Shown here piece after piece: positions 34,189-43,319 of a DNA stretch of 64,000 bases; position 1 is the stretch's first letter; each line of letters opens with the position of its first letter. The DNA comes from Pseudarcicella hirudinis (GTDB lineage Bacteria; Bacteroidota; Bacteroidia; Cytophagales; Spirosomataceae). Below the pieces are notes generated by a model. The model worked only from the letters and a program-made list of their open reading frames with translations. It did no database searches and was not told the origin of the DNA. The translations under genes were made by a program, and so were the position numbers. Location: NCBI RefSeq assembly GCF_900115665.1, contig NZ_FOXH01000001.1, forward strand, positions 615,777 through 679,776, read 5' to 3'.

Positions 34189-34761
34189 CTAATCAAATTT
34201 CATATCTTTCAAACTATACTGATCGGGGTTTTTAGGATGTATTAAAGAATAAAGTTTCTGAATTTCATAAAGATCTTTTGCATAATTTCCGGAAGGGTAA
34301 TATACATTGAGAAATCCACCCTTCTTTTCTTTAAAATCCAGAAAGCCTAAAACAATTGGTACTTTAGCTCCGTAAGCAACATGATAAAATCCTGATTTCC
34401 ATTCCCTTACAAAACTCCTGGTTCCTTCTGCCGGAATCATGAGTCTCAGCTCTTCCCTGCTGGCAAACAGATCGATCATAGTCTGCACCAGGTTATTTCT
34501 CTGACTTCTGTAAACAGGAATTCCTCCCGAACCTTTCATGATTAGTCCCAGGGGAAATTTAAAAAGAGAATCTTTGGCCAGAAATCTTACTTTCACTCCT
34601 AATGCATAAAAAACAGACATAGCGAAAGGATAATCCCAATTGGAAGTATGCGGAGCAGCAACGATCACACATCTTTTCACATCCTGTATTCCTTTGGGTG
34701 TATGATCTGCAATTGTCCAGCCGTTTAGCCTTAAAAAGAGTTTACCGATAAGTTTTAACAT
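34189..34761 (-). CDS. Lysophospholipid acyltransferase (PlsC-like)
   Basis: Starting at the third codon cluster (ATG 34761; ATG 34779 gives six more residues) the protein has about 190 residues. It carries the acyltransferase motifs APHTSNWDYPF (H-x4-D), FRFLAKDSLFK-type motif II (KDSLFKFP), GGIPVYRS and PAEGTRS. It belongs to the 1-acyl-glycerol-3-phosphate acyltransferase superfamily at the inner membrane. It is shorter than PlsC proper, so another acyl acceptor is possible. Confidence 0.82.
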   Translation of the reverse strand: MLKLIGKLFLRLNGWTIADHTPKGIQDVKRCVIVAAPHTSNWDYPFAMSVFYALGVKVRFLAKDSLFKFPLGLIMKGSGGIPVYRSQRNNLVQTMIDLFASREELRLMIPAEGTRSFVREWKSGFYHVAYGAKVPIVLGFLDFKEKKGGFLNVYYPSGNYAKDLYEIQKLYSLIHPKNPDQYSLKDMKFD

Positions 34762-34867
34762 ATTTATGGGCTCAATCAAACACTAAGGCTTTTCATGAGA
34801 TTGTTTAAGTTAGTCCAAAGTTAAGAATCTATCACGAAAATTTAACTTTATAAAATAGCTTTCAATG

Positions 34868-34883
34868 TAATTTTGTACTTTTG
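34868..34883 (+). promoter_or_regulatory. Two overlapping -7-type boxes upstream of surE
   Basis: TAATTTTG (34868-34875) and TACTTTTG (34876-34883) both fit TAnnTTTG and lie 48-63 nt before the chosen ATG. No good -33 element is seen. Confidence 0.35.
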
Positions 34884-34902
34884 ATTTTCAACAAAATTCC
34901 TT

Positions 34903-34921
34903 CACGGAATTCTATTCCGTG
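34903..34921 (+). promoter_or_regulatory. Short hairpin just upstream of surE
   Basis: CACGGAAT and ATTCCGTG form an 8-bp stem with a three-base loop ending 9 nt before the surE ATG. It could affect translation initiation. Confidence 0.35.
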
Positions 34922-34930
34922 CAAAATTCT

Positions 34931-35707
34931 ATGTCAACAGATAAACCTCTCATTCTCATCTCCAATGATGATTCTATTGCCTCTAAAGGCATTAAAGTTT
35001 TAACAGAAGTAATGTCAGAAATCGGGGATGTAGTAGTAGTAGCCCCTGATTCTCATCAATCGGGAATGGGCCATGCAATTACACTTGGAACTCCTCTGAG
35101 AGTCTCTAAAAGCCTCAGGTTAGGTCCTGAAATTGAAGCTTATAAATGTTCGGGCACTCCCGCGGATTGCATTAAATTCGGGAAACACTTCATTTTAAAA
35201 GAAAGAAAAATTGATTTGGTGGTAAGTGGAATTAATCATGGTTCTAATTCATCAATTTCAGTAATTTATTCAGGAACTATGTCCGCCGCAATCGAAGCAG
35301 CACTTGAAGGTATTCCGGCGATAGGTTTTTCTTTATGCGATTTCTCAGCCGATGCTGATTTTGACCATATCAGAGCTTATGTTAAAAATATAGCTCAGAA
35401 AGTAATTGAAGAAGGTTTGCCGACAGGACTGGCATTAAATGTTAACTTTCCTGCTAAAACGGATCAACCTATTGCAGGTGTAAAAATTGCCAGACAGGCA
35501 ATTGCCGTTTTCAGAGAAACCTTTGAAGAAAGAAGAGATCCTTACGGAAAACCATATTATTGGATGGATGGCTTTCTTCAGAATAATGATAACAATGGCG
35601 GAACAGATGAAGATGCCTTAAAAGAAAATTTCATTTCAATAGTTCCTGTCAAGTTTGATTTGACAGATTATCAGGCAATTGAGCAATTAAAGAGTTGGAA
35701 TTTATAA
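34931..35707 (+). CDS. surE: 5'/3'-nucleotidase SurE
   Basis: From ATG 34931 the protein has 258 residues (a GTG four codons upstream is also open). SurE hallmarks are LISNDDSIASKGI with the metal-binding Asp-Asp, SHQSGMGHAITL, CSGTPADCIKFG, and VVSGINHGSN. The enzyme removes phosphate from nucleoside monophosphates with a divalent metal. It is followed after 61 nt by the GH3-family gene on the same strand. Confidence 0.92.
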   Translation: MSTDKPLILISNDDSIASKGIKVLTEVMSEIGDVVVVAPDSHQSGMGHAITLGTPLRVSKSLRLGPEIEAYKCSGTPADCIKFGKHFILKERKIDLVVSGINHGSNSSISVIYSGTMSAAIEAALEGIPAIGFSLCDFSADADFDHIRAYVKNIAQKVIEEGLPTGLALNVNFPAKTDQPIAGVKIARQAIAVFRETFEERRDPYGKPYYWMDGFLQNNDNNGGTDEDALKENFISIVPVKFDLTDYQAIEQLKSWNL

Positions 35708-35768
35708 AATGCCTCTGGCTTAAATTATTATAAATTAATACTTTTAAATTCTTCGAAATTAATACGAT

Positions 35769-37313
35769 ATGGCAATAGTTGGAAGTCTTCTAAAAAGAGG
35801 GATTGGCCTGACCGCCGTGGTCAGAAGCAAAAAAATCAATCCGTTTAAAATGCAGAAAAAAACGCTGACCAAACTAATCAGTAAAGCCCGCTTTACTGAA
35901 TTTGGCGAAGCTTATAATTTTGAGGAAATCCTCAATTCTGCCTTGTTTTCAGAAGATAAAAAAGATTTCTACCAAAAATATAAAGAAAATGTACCCATTT
36001 ATGATTACAATAAAATGTATCAGGAATGGTGGCATAAAACACATGAAGGAAAGAAAAATGTAACCTGGAACGGAAAAGTCAAATATTTCGCCCTCAGTTC
36101 AGGTACCTCGGAGGCCGCTTCCAAGCATATTCCTGTTACCAAGGATATGATTAAAGCAATTCACCGGACTTCAATCAGACAAATCCTGGCACTTTCTGCC
36201 TATAAAAACCTTCCTGCAACACTTTATGAGAAAGGCTATCTGATGTTAGGCGGCAGCACCAAATTACAGGATAAAGGGACTTATTTTGAAGGAGATCTCA
36301 GCGGAATTACTGCCGGAAAAATCCCTTTCTGGTTCGAAAGATTTTATAAACCGGGGAAAACTATTGCCCAAACCCGCGACTGGAGTGAAAAGCTTGATAA
36401 AATTACGAAAAAAGCGAAAGACTGGGATATCGGATTCGTAGTTGGTGTTCCTGCCTGGATTCAGCTTTTAATGGAAAAGATTATCAAGGAATACGATGTA
36501 AAGAATATTCATGAAATCTGGCCGAATTTAGAGGTTTTCGGACATGGCGGTGTGAGCTTTGAACCTTACAAACAGGGGTTTGAGAAATTACTCGGACGCC
36601 CGATTACCTATATCGAAACTTATCTGGCCTCAGAAGGTTTCATTGCTTACCAGACGCAGCCCAATCATGATATGCAATTGGTATTGAATAATGGCATTTT
36701 CTTCGAATTTATTCCTTTCAATGAGGAGAATTTTGATGTTGATGGCACTATGGTTCCCAAACCTAAAACATTAATGATCGATGAGGTAGAAGAAGGCAAA
36801 GAATATGCTTTATTAATTTCCACCGTTTCCGGAGCGTGGCGTTATCTTATCGGTGATACTATCAAATTTACGAACCTGAAAAATGCTGAGATTGCCATTA
36901 CCGGAAGAACCAAGCATTTTCTCAGTTTATGCGGTGAACACCTCTCTGTTGATAACATGAATAAAGCCATTGAGCTGGCATCAAAGCACTTCAATATCGA
37001 TATCAGAGAATTTACAGTAGTCGGTAAAAAAGGAGACAGTTCTTTTGCGCATAACTGGTATGTAGGTACGGATGACAAGGTCAACGAAAAAGATTTACTG
37101 GATTTTATTGATCAGACACTTTGTGAAATTAATGATGACTATCCTGTAGAAAGGAAACATGCTTTGAGAGAACTTTCAATAAAGGTTTTACCAGTCAGTA
37201 AATTTTACGACTATCTTGCCGGTCTTGGCAAAACGGGAGGACAAAATAAATTTCCGAGAGTACTGAAAAAAGCAGAGCAGATCAATGACTGGGAGAAATT
37301 TGCAGGAAAATAA
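35769..37313 (+). CDS. GH3 family protein (acyl-adenylate amidase-like)
   Basis: The 514-residue protein matches bacterial GH3 proteins: the ATP/AMP motif SSGTSEAASKHIPVT, TYLASEGFIAYQ, and YRYLIGDTIKF-like RYLIGDTIKF, plus ITGRTKHFLSLCGEHLS. Plant GH3 enzymes join amino acids to hormone carboxylates through acyl adenylates. The bacterial substrates are unknown. The gene may share a transcript with surE, and a perfect terminator follows. Confidence 0.88.
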   Translation: MAIVGSLLKRGIGLTAVVRSKKINPFKMQKKTLTKLISKARFTEFGEAYNFEEILNSALFSEDKKDFYQKYKENVPIYDYNKMYQEWWHKTHEGKKNVTWNGKVKYFALSSGTSEAASKHIPVTKDMIKAIHRTSIRQILALSAYKNLPATLYEKGYLMLGGSTKLQDKGTYFEGDLSGITAGKIPFWFERFYKPGKTIAQTRDWSEKLDKITKKAKDWDIGFVVGVPAWIQLLMEKIIKEYDVKNIHEIWPNLEVFGHGGVSFEPYKQGFEKLLGRPITYIETYLASEGFIAYQTQPNHDMQLVLNNGIFFEFIPFNEENFDVDGTMVPKPKTLMIDEVEEGKEYALLISTVSGAWRYLIGDTIKFTNLKNAEIAITGRTKHFLSLCGEHLSVDNMNKAIELASKHFNIDIREFTVVGKKGDSSFAHNWYVGTDDKVNEKDLLDFIDQTLCEINDDYPVERKHALRELSIKVLPVSKFYDYLAGLGKTGGQNKFPRVLKKAEQINDWEKFAGK

Positions 37314-37319
37314 TATGTT

Positions 37320-37375
37320 TATAGAATAAGAAAAGGGCCTGGAATCTAGATTTCAGGCCCTTTTCTTATTCTATA
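37320..37375. terminator. Perfect 22-bp bidirectional terminator
   Basis: TATAGAATAAGAAAAGGGCC followed by TG forms one arm, and the exact complement ends at 37375, with a 12-base loop. Its right arm covers the last codons and stop of the convergent lysE-like gene. Confidence 0.9.
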
Positions 37376-37980
37376 AACTGCTTCCAGAGAATCAGCAATG
37401 CTGAAAAAATAAATACGACTCCGGCAGCCTGATTAATCCGGTTAATTACATTTTTGGTTAAAACTTTTTTCATTTTCTGTGCATAAAACGAAATAAGCGA
37501 TTCGGCAAGAAAAGTACCGATTAAACTGAACAGAAAGAATAAAATGATATCATTCAAAGTAAAATCCAATACCTCTTTCAGATAAGTTGAAGTAGCAAAA
37601 ACAGCTACAACATTAGATGGATTAAGAATATTCAGAAAGAATCCCGAACTGAAATAATAAATAATGTTACTGAATTTTGTTTTAGGGTATATCAATTGTC
37701 TGGTTTTTGCAAAAATACTTCTGATCCCAAGTACCAATAGTAAAGTAGCTCCGCCAATAGACAAAATCATATCGAAATGCCTGATTTTTGGCAAAATGCT
37801 TGTGCCAAAAACCGCAAAAAACATTTGTAAAGCATCTGCTCCGACTACACCCAGTGCAATCAGGACACCTGTTCTGAAACCATTATCAATGCTGGATTGA
37901 ATCAGTCGAAAAAAAGCAGGTCCGAATGTAAAGCAAAGCAGAAAACCCCAGCCAAATCCAAAAATAATTGCTTGCGTCAT
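37366..37980 (-). CDS. LysE/RhtB family exporter
   Basis: The 204-residue protein has six hydrophobic helices and the family's GPAFFRLIQSSIDNGFRTG region near the N-terminus (normally GP..l......G...G). FFLNILNPSNVVAVFA fits the second conserved motif with NPxN. The family exports amino acids or related small molecules. It lies 16 nt downstream of the NUDIX gene, so they are probably cotranscribed. Confidence 0.85.
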   Translation of the reverse strand: MTQAIIFGFGWGFLLCFTFGPAFFRLIQSSIDNGFRTGVLIALGVVGADALQMFFAVFGTSILPKIRHFDMILSIGGATLLLVLGIRSIFAKTRQLIYPKTKFSNIIYYFSSGFFLNILNPSNVVAVFATSTYLKEVLDFTLNDIILFFLFSLIGTFLAESLISFYAQKMKKVLTKNVINRINQAAGVVFIFSALLILWKQFIE

Positions 37981-37996
37981 GTATTTCTGAATAAAG

Positions 37997-38545
37997 TTAA
38001 ATGCCTTTTAAACGGGCTGCTTTCAAAATAATGGCGATACTTAATGAATCTGTAATAGCAGAACTCATCACCATCTCTACAGCTTCACTAAGGTGAACTT
38101 TTTTAACGGTAAGTATTTCCGTATCATCAGGTTCAGATTCTCCGAACGAAAGTTCTTCGGCAAGGTATAAATAACCTACCTCATCAGTTACTGAGTTAGA
38201 AGTATGAAGACGCCCTAAATCGGTCCATTTTTCAGCGGTCATTCCCGTTTCTTCCTTCAATTCTCTTTTTGCAGAATCGAGTGAATCCTTGTCTAACGGA
38301 CCTCCGCCCATCGGTACTTCCCAGGAATAATCCTCTAATGGATAACGATATTGGCCAACGAGCCAGGTAAAGTTCAGCGCATCCAGTGGCAAAACTGCAA
38401 TAGCTTTGTTTTTAAAGTGGGCTACCCCGTAAATACCGGGTTCACCGTTAGGTTTCAGAACTTCCTCGTGGCGAATTTTCACCCAGGGATTGTCATAAAC
38501 TTCTGTGGAATTAATTTTCGTCCAGGGATTTTTATGTGCTGTCAT
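37997..38545 (-). CDS. NUDIX hydrolase (ADP-ribose pyrophosphatase-like)
   Basis: From ATG 38545 the protein has 182 residues. The Nudix box is visible as SAKRELKEETGM, preceded by EVPMGGGPL. QYRYPLEDYSWEVPMGG is typical of ADP-ribose/ADP-sugar pyrophosphatases. The Glu that usually precedes the box by seven residues appears to be Lys, which may be tolerated. The substrate is not certain. Confidence 0.82.
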   Translation of the reverse strand: MTAHKNPWTKINSTEVYDNPWVKIRHEEVLKPNGEPGIYGVAHFKNKAIAVLPLDALNFTWLVGQYRYPLEDYSWEVPMGGGPLDKDSLDSAKRELKEETGMTAEKWTDLGRLHTSNSVTDEVGYLYLAEELSFGESEPDDTEILTVKKVHLSEAVEMVMSSAITDSLSIAIILKAARLKGI

Positions 38546-38705
38546 AAAACAAAGGTAATATTTGAAAGCCAAGTTTCAAATTTAGCCGTTTAAGTTCGGT
38601 ATATTTGTATAATCATTTGAAGGCCTGGATTTCATTGCAGTAACAAGGTCTATTTTTTGTCTTTTTCTCAATATATCTACCCAATTTAATCACTCATCAT
38701 CAGCT

Positions 38706-39683
38706 TTGAAATATCGTTTAATAATAACATCATTCATCATCAGCACTTTACTGATGATCATAAAATTCGTAGCCTACTATCTCACTTATTCCAGTGCCAT
38801 TCTGACAGATGCACTTGAATCAATTATTAATGTAGTAGCTACCGGATTTGCTTTTTACAGCATTTATCTGGCTTCACTACCCAAAGACCTTAATCATCCC
38901 TATGGTCATGGCAAAATTGAATTTTTCTCAGCCGGTCTGGAAGGTGTTTTAATTGTTTTAGCAAGTATTTTCATTATTTTCCACTCTATTCAGAATTTCC
39001 TCCATCCTGTGCCAATTAATGACCTTGGCTTTGGACTGGTAATTATTGTATCCGGAGTAATTGTCAACTGGGTTCTGGGGTATTTTCTGAAAAGAGAAGG
39101 CGAAAAAAGCCATTCTCCAACCCTTACAGCCGATGGTTATCATTTAATTCTGGATGCCCAAAGCGGCATTATTCTGATCGCTGCGGTAGGACTTGTTTTG
39201 TTTACCCACTGGTTATGGCTTGACGGAGCTGCCTCAATTGCCTTTTCAATATTCATGCTGTGGAATGGCATAAAAATAATCCGTAAGTCTATCGGAGGAT
39301 TAATGGATGAAGTTGACAACCAAATTCTTGAAAATATCGTTAGTATTCTGAAAGCCAATCAAAACAAATCATGGATTGATGTACATAATCTGAGAATTCA
39401 GCAATATGGGGCAGATTTACATATAGATTGCCACCTTACCTTACCCAATTACTGGTCTCTTCAGGAAGTTCATGAAGAAGTACATCATTTTGAAGAGGTG
39501 ATTAAAGCTGAATCTCCAAGTAATGTAGAAATATTCATTCATGCGGATCCATGTCTGCCGGATTGCTGTTCATATTGTAAGGTTGAAAATTGTCCCATAA
39601 GAACTGTGCCTCAAACCCGCCAGATCGAATGGAATAAGATTAATCTGTCATTAAATCAAAAGCATTTTATTGAAAAAGATTAA
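38706..39683 (+). CDS. Cation diffusion facilitator (zinc/iron/manganese exporter)
   Basis: The 325-residue protein starts at TTG 38706 directly before the first TM helix. Six TM helices are predicted, with metal-site residues in LTDALESIINV (TM2) and DGYHLILDA (TM5), and the family motif HPYGHGKIEFFSAGLEG. A cytoplasmic domain follows. The C-terminal tail is Cys-rich (HADPCLPDCCSYCKVENCP), a likely extra metal-binding site. It exports divalent metal against protons. The alpha/beta hydrolase gene overlaps its end by 14 nt. Confidence 0.9.
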   Translation: MKYRLIITSFIISTLLMIIKFVAYYLTYSSAILTDALESIINVVATGFAFYSIYLASLPKDLNHPYGHGKIEFFSAGLEGVLIVLASIFIIFHSIQNFLHPVPINDLGFGLVIIVSGVIVNWVLGYFLKREGEKSHSPTLTADGYHLILDAQSGIILIAAVGLVLFTHWLWLDGAASIAFSIFMLWNGIKIIRKSIGGLMDEVDNQILENIVSILKANQNKSWIDVHNLRIQQYGADLHIDCHLTLPNYWSLQEVHEEVHHFEEVIKAESPSNVEIFIHADPCLPDCCSYCKVENCPIRTVPQTRQIEWNKINLSLNQKHFIEKD

Positions 39684-40530
39684 ATCATTGAAGCGTAACA
39701 CAATTATACTATCAATTTTTATCGCCCTGATAATTTTTAGCATATCCTGTATGCAGAATTTCAAAGTTGGCGATAAATCAATTGAAAGATACTATACAGA
39801 ACACCCTCCTATTCCAAAATTTGCCTATTCTGATACTTTGGGGAGAAAGATTTTTTATGCGGAAAGCGGTGATACTACCAAACCTCTTCTCCTGCTTATT
39901 CACGGTGCTCCGGGTGCCTGGCATGGATACCTGGAATATCTGAGTGACAGCAGCCTGGCAAAAAACTTTCATATTATTGCCCCGGATCGCCCCGGATATA
40001 ATAACTCAGGGCCTTCTGAAACTTCCGTTGAAAAACAGGCAATTTTACTGGAACCGCTTTTGCATCATAATAACGGCCAAAAAGTCATTGTACTGGGACG
40101 ATCCTATGGTTCGGCAATTGCGGCCAGGATGGCGATGAATTTCCCGAAAGAAGTAGATAATCTTATTCTGGTAGCACCTGCCTGCTCTCCATATCTGGAG
40201 AAATTCTGGTGGTTTTCTAAACCCGTTAACTCAAAGTTCTTCAGGTTTTTCCTGCCGGAATATGCAAACCGGGCCAGCGATGAAAAATTTGTCCATGCAG
40301 ATGAGTTAAAAAAGATGTTACCACTCTGGCAAAAAATTTCATGCCCGGTAACCATAATTCAGGGAGGTAAAGACTGGATCATTGATCCTAAAAACGGAGC
40401 GTTTGTAGATTCAGCGCTGGTCAATGCTCCGCATCATTATATTTATTTACCGGAAGACAGCCATCTTCTTACGAAGGAAAGACCCGATGTAATCAAAAAG
40501 GCAATTCTGGAAACAATAAAAGCGGATTAA
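39670..40530 (+). CDS. Alpha/beta hydrolase
   Basis: The 286-residue protein starts at TTG 39670. It has an N-terminal hydrophobic signal ending near FSISC, possibly a lipoprotein or membrane anchor. The fold markers are LLIHGAPGAWHGYLEY (oxyanion HG), the nucleophile elbow LGRSYGSAIA with Ser, IIQGGKDWIID (Asp) and EDSHLLTKE (His). The substrate is unknown. It is translationally coupled with the metal exporter. Confidence 0.85.
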   Translation: MKKIKSLKRNTIILSIFIALIIFSISCMQNFKVGDKSIERYYTEHPPIPKFAYSDTLGRKIFYAESGDTTKPLLLLIHGAPGAWHGYLEYLSDSSLAKNFHIIAPDRPGYNNSGPSETSVEKQAILLEPLLHHNNGQKVIVLGRSYGSAIAARMAMNFPKEVDNLILVAPACSPYLEKFWWFSKPVNSKFFRFFLPEYANRASDEKFVHADELKKMLPLWQKISCPVTIIQGGKDWIIDPKNGAFVDSALVNAPHHYIYLPEDSHLLTKERPDVIKKAILETIKAD

Positions 40531-40552
40531 ATCCGCTTTTATTGTTTTGATA
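40517..40552. terminator. Hairpin at the end of the alpha/beta hydrolase gene
   Basis: AAAAGCGGAT and ATCCGCTTTT form a short stem over the stop codon, followed by TATTGTTTT. It can act for both convergent genes. Confidence 0.65.
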
Positions 40553-40564
40553 TTTTATCAGAAA

Positions 40565-41497
40565 TTATTTTGATTTCGGTCCGATATCTTTCAATTGCTG
40601 AACGGCCATTAGCTGTTTCATGGTTTTTTCCATACCTTCCGTAGATCCGTCAAGGAAAATTACATTACCTTTTCCCTGCTCAGCAAAATGCTTCACTGCT
40701 TCAGTCCACATTGAAAATAAAATCAAAGAAGCATCGAGATTGGCTTCATTCATTACTTTCGCTGATTCAGCCATACCTTTTGCTACTTCTTCTCTGAACA
40801 ATGCAACCCCCTGGCCTCTTAACTGAGCAGCGGTTTTTTCAGCTTCAGCCGAAATTTTGATGGCATTCCCTTCTGCTTCAGCAGATTTGGTTTTAGTGAT
40901 TAACAAAGCCTGACCTTCATTTTCTGCCGCAGCTTTTAAATTGGAAGAAGCTACAACCTGTGCCATTGAGCGCATAATAGCCTCATCAAAAGCAATATCA
41001 TTCAATTGTAAATCAATCAGATGATAACCCCAGGTTTCCAGTAAATTATCAATCTGGTCTTTCACATGATGCACGATTTCAGATCTGAGAGAAAGAATTT
41101 CAGCCTGACGTTTGGTTGCTACAAAACTTCTGATAGAGCCCTCAATTGTTCTGATAAGCGCCTGCATCAGACTTTTTTCATCCATAAACTTGAAAGCCAC
41201 GTTTTTAATACTCTCTTCTTCCTGATTAAGCACGGCAAAAACAAGCATAGCTTTAAAATTCACATTCGCCTGATCGGTAGTAATTGCCTGAAATTCAAGC
41301 TCAACTGACCGGTTTTGAATAGAAATTCTCTTAAAAATAAATTCGACGAAAGGAATCTTAAAATTTAAACCGGGAGTCATAATTCTTTGGTATTTACCAA
41401 AAACAGTAATTACAGCAACTGTTCCCTGGTTAACCACCACAATGGAAAGAAAAATAATGACAACTGCCAAAATGAGTAAAACTAAAAAGAAATTCAT
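40565..41497 (-). CDS. SPFH/band-7 membrane protein (stomatin/QmcA-like)
   Basis: The 310-residue protein has an N-terminal TM helix (about 2-22) and a band-7 domain (VAVITVFGKYQRIMTPGLNF, RSVELEFQAITTDQANV). A long Ala/Glu-rich coiled coil follows (about 190-255). Such proteins form large ring-like membrane assemblies and often regulate FtsH-type proteases. There is no NfeD partner next to it. It is monocistronic. Confidence 0.87.
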   Translation of the reverse strand: MNFFLVLLILAVVIIFLSIVVVNQGTVAVITVFGKYQRIMTPGLNFKIPFVEFIFKRISIQNRSVELEFQAITTDQANVNFKAMLVFAVLNQEEESIKNVAFKFMDEKSLMQALIRTIEGSIRSFVATKRQAEILSLRSEIVHHVKDQIDNLLETWGYHLIDLQLNDIAFDEAIMRSMAQVVASSNLKAAAENEGQALLITKTKSAEAEGNAIKISAEAEKTAAQLRGQGVALFREEVAKGMAESAKVMNEANLDASLILFSMWTEAVKHFAEQGKGNVIFLDGSTEGMEKTMKQLMAVQQLKDIGPKSK

Positions 41498-41648
41498 GAT
41501 GTAAAAAGTTAAGGTTTAAATATAAGTATTTGATGAAAATTCAAAATCCACGGAAAAGTATGAAAAAGTTTATTCAGCTCTCAATATTTCGTAAGAAAAT
41601 GAGATTCCGGCAGATGAACGGTTAAATTAAACCTTAAAAATTCAAAAA

Positions 41649-41680
41649 AGAAAGCCCTTCCGGAACAGAAAGGGCTTTCT
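41649..41680 (-). terminator. Terminator after folE
   Basis: AGAAAGCCCTT pairs with AAGGGCTTTCT. It lies 46 nt beyond the folE stop with an A run on the plus strand (T run for the minus-strand transcript). Confidence 0.75.
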
Positions 41681-41725
41681 CTAAATAATTAATGGTATAT
41701 GATTTAAAATAAACTTAGCTCCGGA

Positions 41726-42373
41726 CTATAAATTAAGGTATTTTAAAAACTCCTGACGAGTTGCGTCTTCCTGAAACTTGCCGCCATAGTAAGAAGTAAC
41801 CGTAGTGGATGTATCATCTTTAATACCTCTTGAAGAAACACATAAATGCTTGGCATCAATCAATACCGCAATGTTTTCTGTCTGAAGTACTTCCTGTAAT
41901 TCTCTGGCGATCTGCATCGTCAGACGCTCCTGAACCTGTGGCCTTTTGGCGAAATACTGGACGATTCTGTTCAGTTTTGATAAGCCAATCACTTTACCGC
42001 TGGAAATATATGCCACGTGAGCCTTTCCGATAATTGGTACGAAATGATGTTCACAGTTTGAATAGAACGTAATATTCTTTTCAACCAACATTTCATCGTA
42101 TTTATATTTATTGTCGAAAAGAGCAATGGCAGGCTTATTTTTAGGATCAAGACCCGAGAATATTTCCTGAACATACATTTTGGCAACACGTTTTGGTGTT
42201 CCCTTCAAAGAATCATCTCTCAGGTCAAGACCCAGCGTTTCCATGATTTCTTTAAAATGCAGCTCTATTTTGGCAATTTTCTCTTCATCACTCAATTGAA
42301 AGGCATCCTCACGCAAAGGAGTATCTACTGATGTGCCAATGTGCTCATCACCAATCTCTTCATCGCTAAACAT
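41726..42373 (-). CDS. folE: GTP cyclohydrolase I
   Basis: A start at ATG 42373 gives 215 residues. A longer frame from 42427 would overlap the upstream gene by 41 nt. Key motifs are [19 protein letters not shown] (zinc Cys and catalytic His pair), [22 protein letters not shown] and [15 protein letters not shown] (third zinc ligand Cys). The enzyme converts GTP to dihydroneopterin triphosphate, first step of folate and queuosine-type pathways. It is in an operon with a 6-PTPS-family gene. Confidence 0.93.
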   Translation of the reverse strand: MFSDEEIGDEHIGTSVDTPLREDAFQLSDEEKIAKIELHFKEIMETLGLDLRDDSLKGTPKRVAKMYVQEIFSGLDPKNKPAIALFDNKYKYDEMLVEKNITFYSNCEHHFVPIIGKAHVAYISSGKVIGLSKLNRIVQYFAKRPQVQERLTMQIARELQEVLQTENIAVLIDAKHLCVSSRGIKDDTSTTVTSYYGGKFQEDATRQEFLKYLNL

Positions 42374-42386
42374 AATTTTATCTTTG

Positions 42387-42806
42387 TCAACCAACAGGGT
42401 ATTCAACAAAATTTCGTTCGGTTTCATACAATCTAATTTTTAATTCAAGTTCGGTTTTGAGTTTGTTTCTGAGTTTGTCATAAATAACTATTGCAATATT
42501 CTCTGCCGAAGGGTTCAGATCTTTAAACTCTTCTGTATCGAGATTCAAATTTTTATGGTCAAATCTGTCTAAAATCTCCTCCTTGATTAGTTCACTTAAT
42601 AATTTCATGTCCATTACATATCCTGTTTCAGGATCAAGCGGACCAACTACCTGTACTACCAGATCGTAATTATGGCCATGAAAATTGTAATTGTTGCATT
42701 TGCCATAAACACGTTCATTTTTTTCTTCACTCCAATTAGGATTGTTAAGGCGATGCGCAGCATTAAAATGTTCCTTACGAAACACTGCCACTTTCTTTAA
42801 GGTCAT
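42387..42806 (-). CDS. 6-pyruvoyl-tetrahydropterin synthase / QueD family enzyme
   Basis: The 139-residue protein has [12 protein letters not shown] (zinc His), [17 protein letters not shown] (catalytic Cys and two zinc His), and a late Glu ([10 protein letters not shown]). It uses the FolE product. It may be QueD (preQ0 synthesis) or a PTPS for pterins or folate. Placement upstream of folE fits either. Confidence 0.88.
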   Translation of the reverse strand: MTLKKVAVFRKEHFNAAHRLNNPNWSEEKNERVYGKCNNYNFHGHNYDLVVQVVGPLDPETGYVMDMKLLSELIKEEILDRFDHKNLNLDTEEFKDLNPSAENIAIVIYDKLRNKLKTELELKIRLYETERNFVEYPVG

Positions 42807-42910
42807 AAACTTAATTTGGTTTTGAAAAGTACAGACGGTCTGATTCTTAAATTTCCATATTCAGGAAATGAAAATCATACTAACCGCTCAATTCGGGGAT
42901 TTAGTCTCAA

Positions 42911-42954
42911 AGTTTAAAAGTCGTATGGAAGGTTGCCAGCAACACTTTTAAACT
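42911..42954. repeat. Inverted repeat with nested hairpin
   Basis: AGTTTAAAAGT (42911-42921) and ACTTTTAAACT (42944-42954) are perfect complements. The loop itself contains GTTGCCAGCAAC, which can fold. It lies about 100 bp upstream of the 6-PTPS-family gene start and could be a regulatory RNA structure. Confidence 0.4.
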
Positions 42955-43285
42955 AAATCAAGGAATTGCTTTTTACAATAACATAACTCGGGTCTTGTAA
43001 AAAAGTTTACATTTTGTTTAATCTTTTTCAAATAAAACTAAACAACAATAATTAATATTTCTGTGTCGTAAAACTCAGATGTTATAAGAACAATAAATTT
43101 ATTTTTTATGTTCCCTCAATGAACCGGTTATCTAAATAAAAATCAGAAACAAAGTTAATATTTTCCTTGCTGAAATATTTCTATTTTTGATAAAACATCA
43201 TTCAGTTATATTTCATTCCTAATGAAACATAAAGTTAGTAAATAAGTTTTAAACAATAGGCAAGGCTTTTTTATACGGTTTTGGC

Positions 43286-43293
43286 TAAATTTG
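43286..43293 (+). promoter_or_regulatory. Putative -7 box of ispG
   Basis: TAAATTTG matches TAnnTTTG and lies 26 nt before the ATG. A matching -33 TTTG is not evident. Confidence 0.4.
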
Positions 43294-43319
43294 TAAATTC
43301 AATACGACTCAGATAATCC

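Larger units (their letters stand above)
42807..43319. other. Intergenic region upstream of ispG
   Basis: This 513-bp AT-rich gap lies between divergent folE-operon and ispG promoters. It contains an 11-bp inverted repeat (42911-42954) and a -7-type box near ispG. No other gene is seen. Confidence 0.5.
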
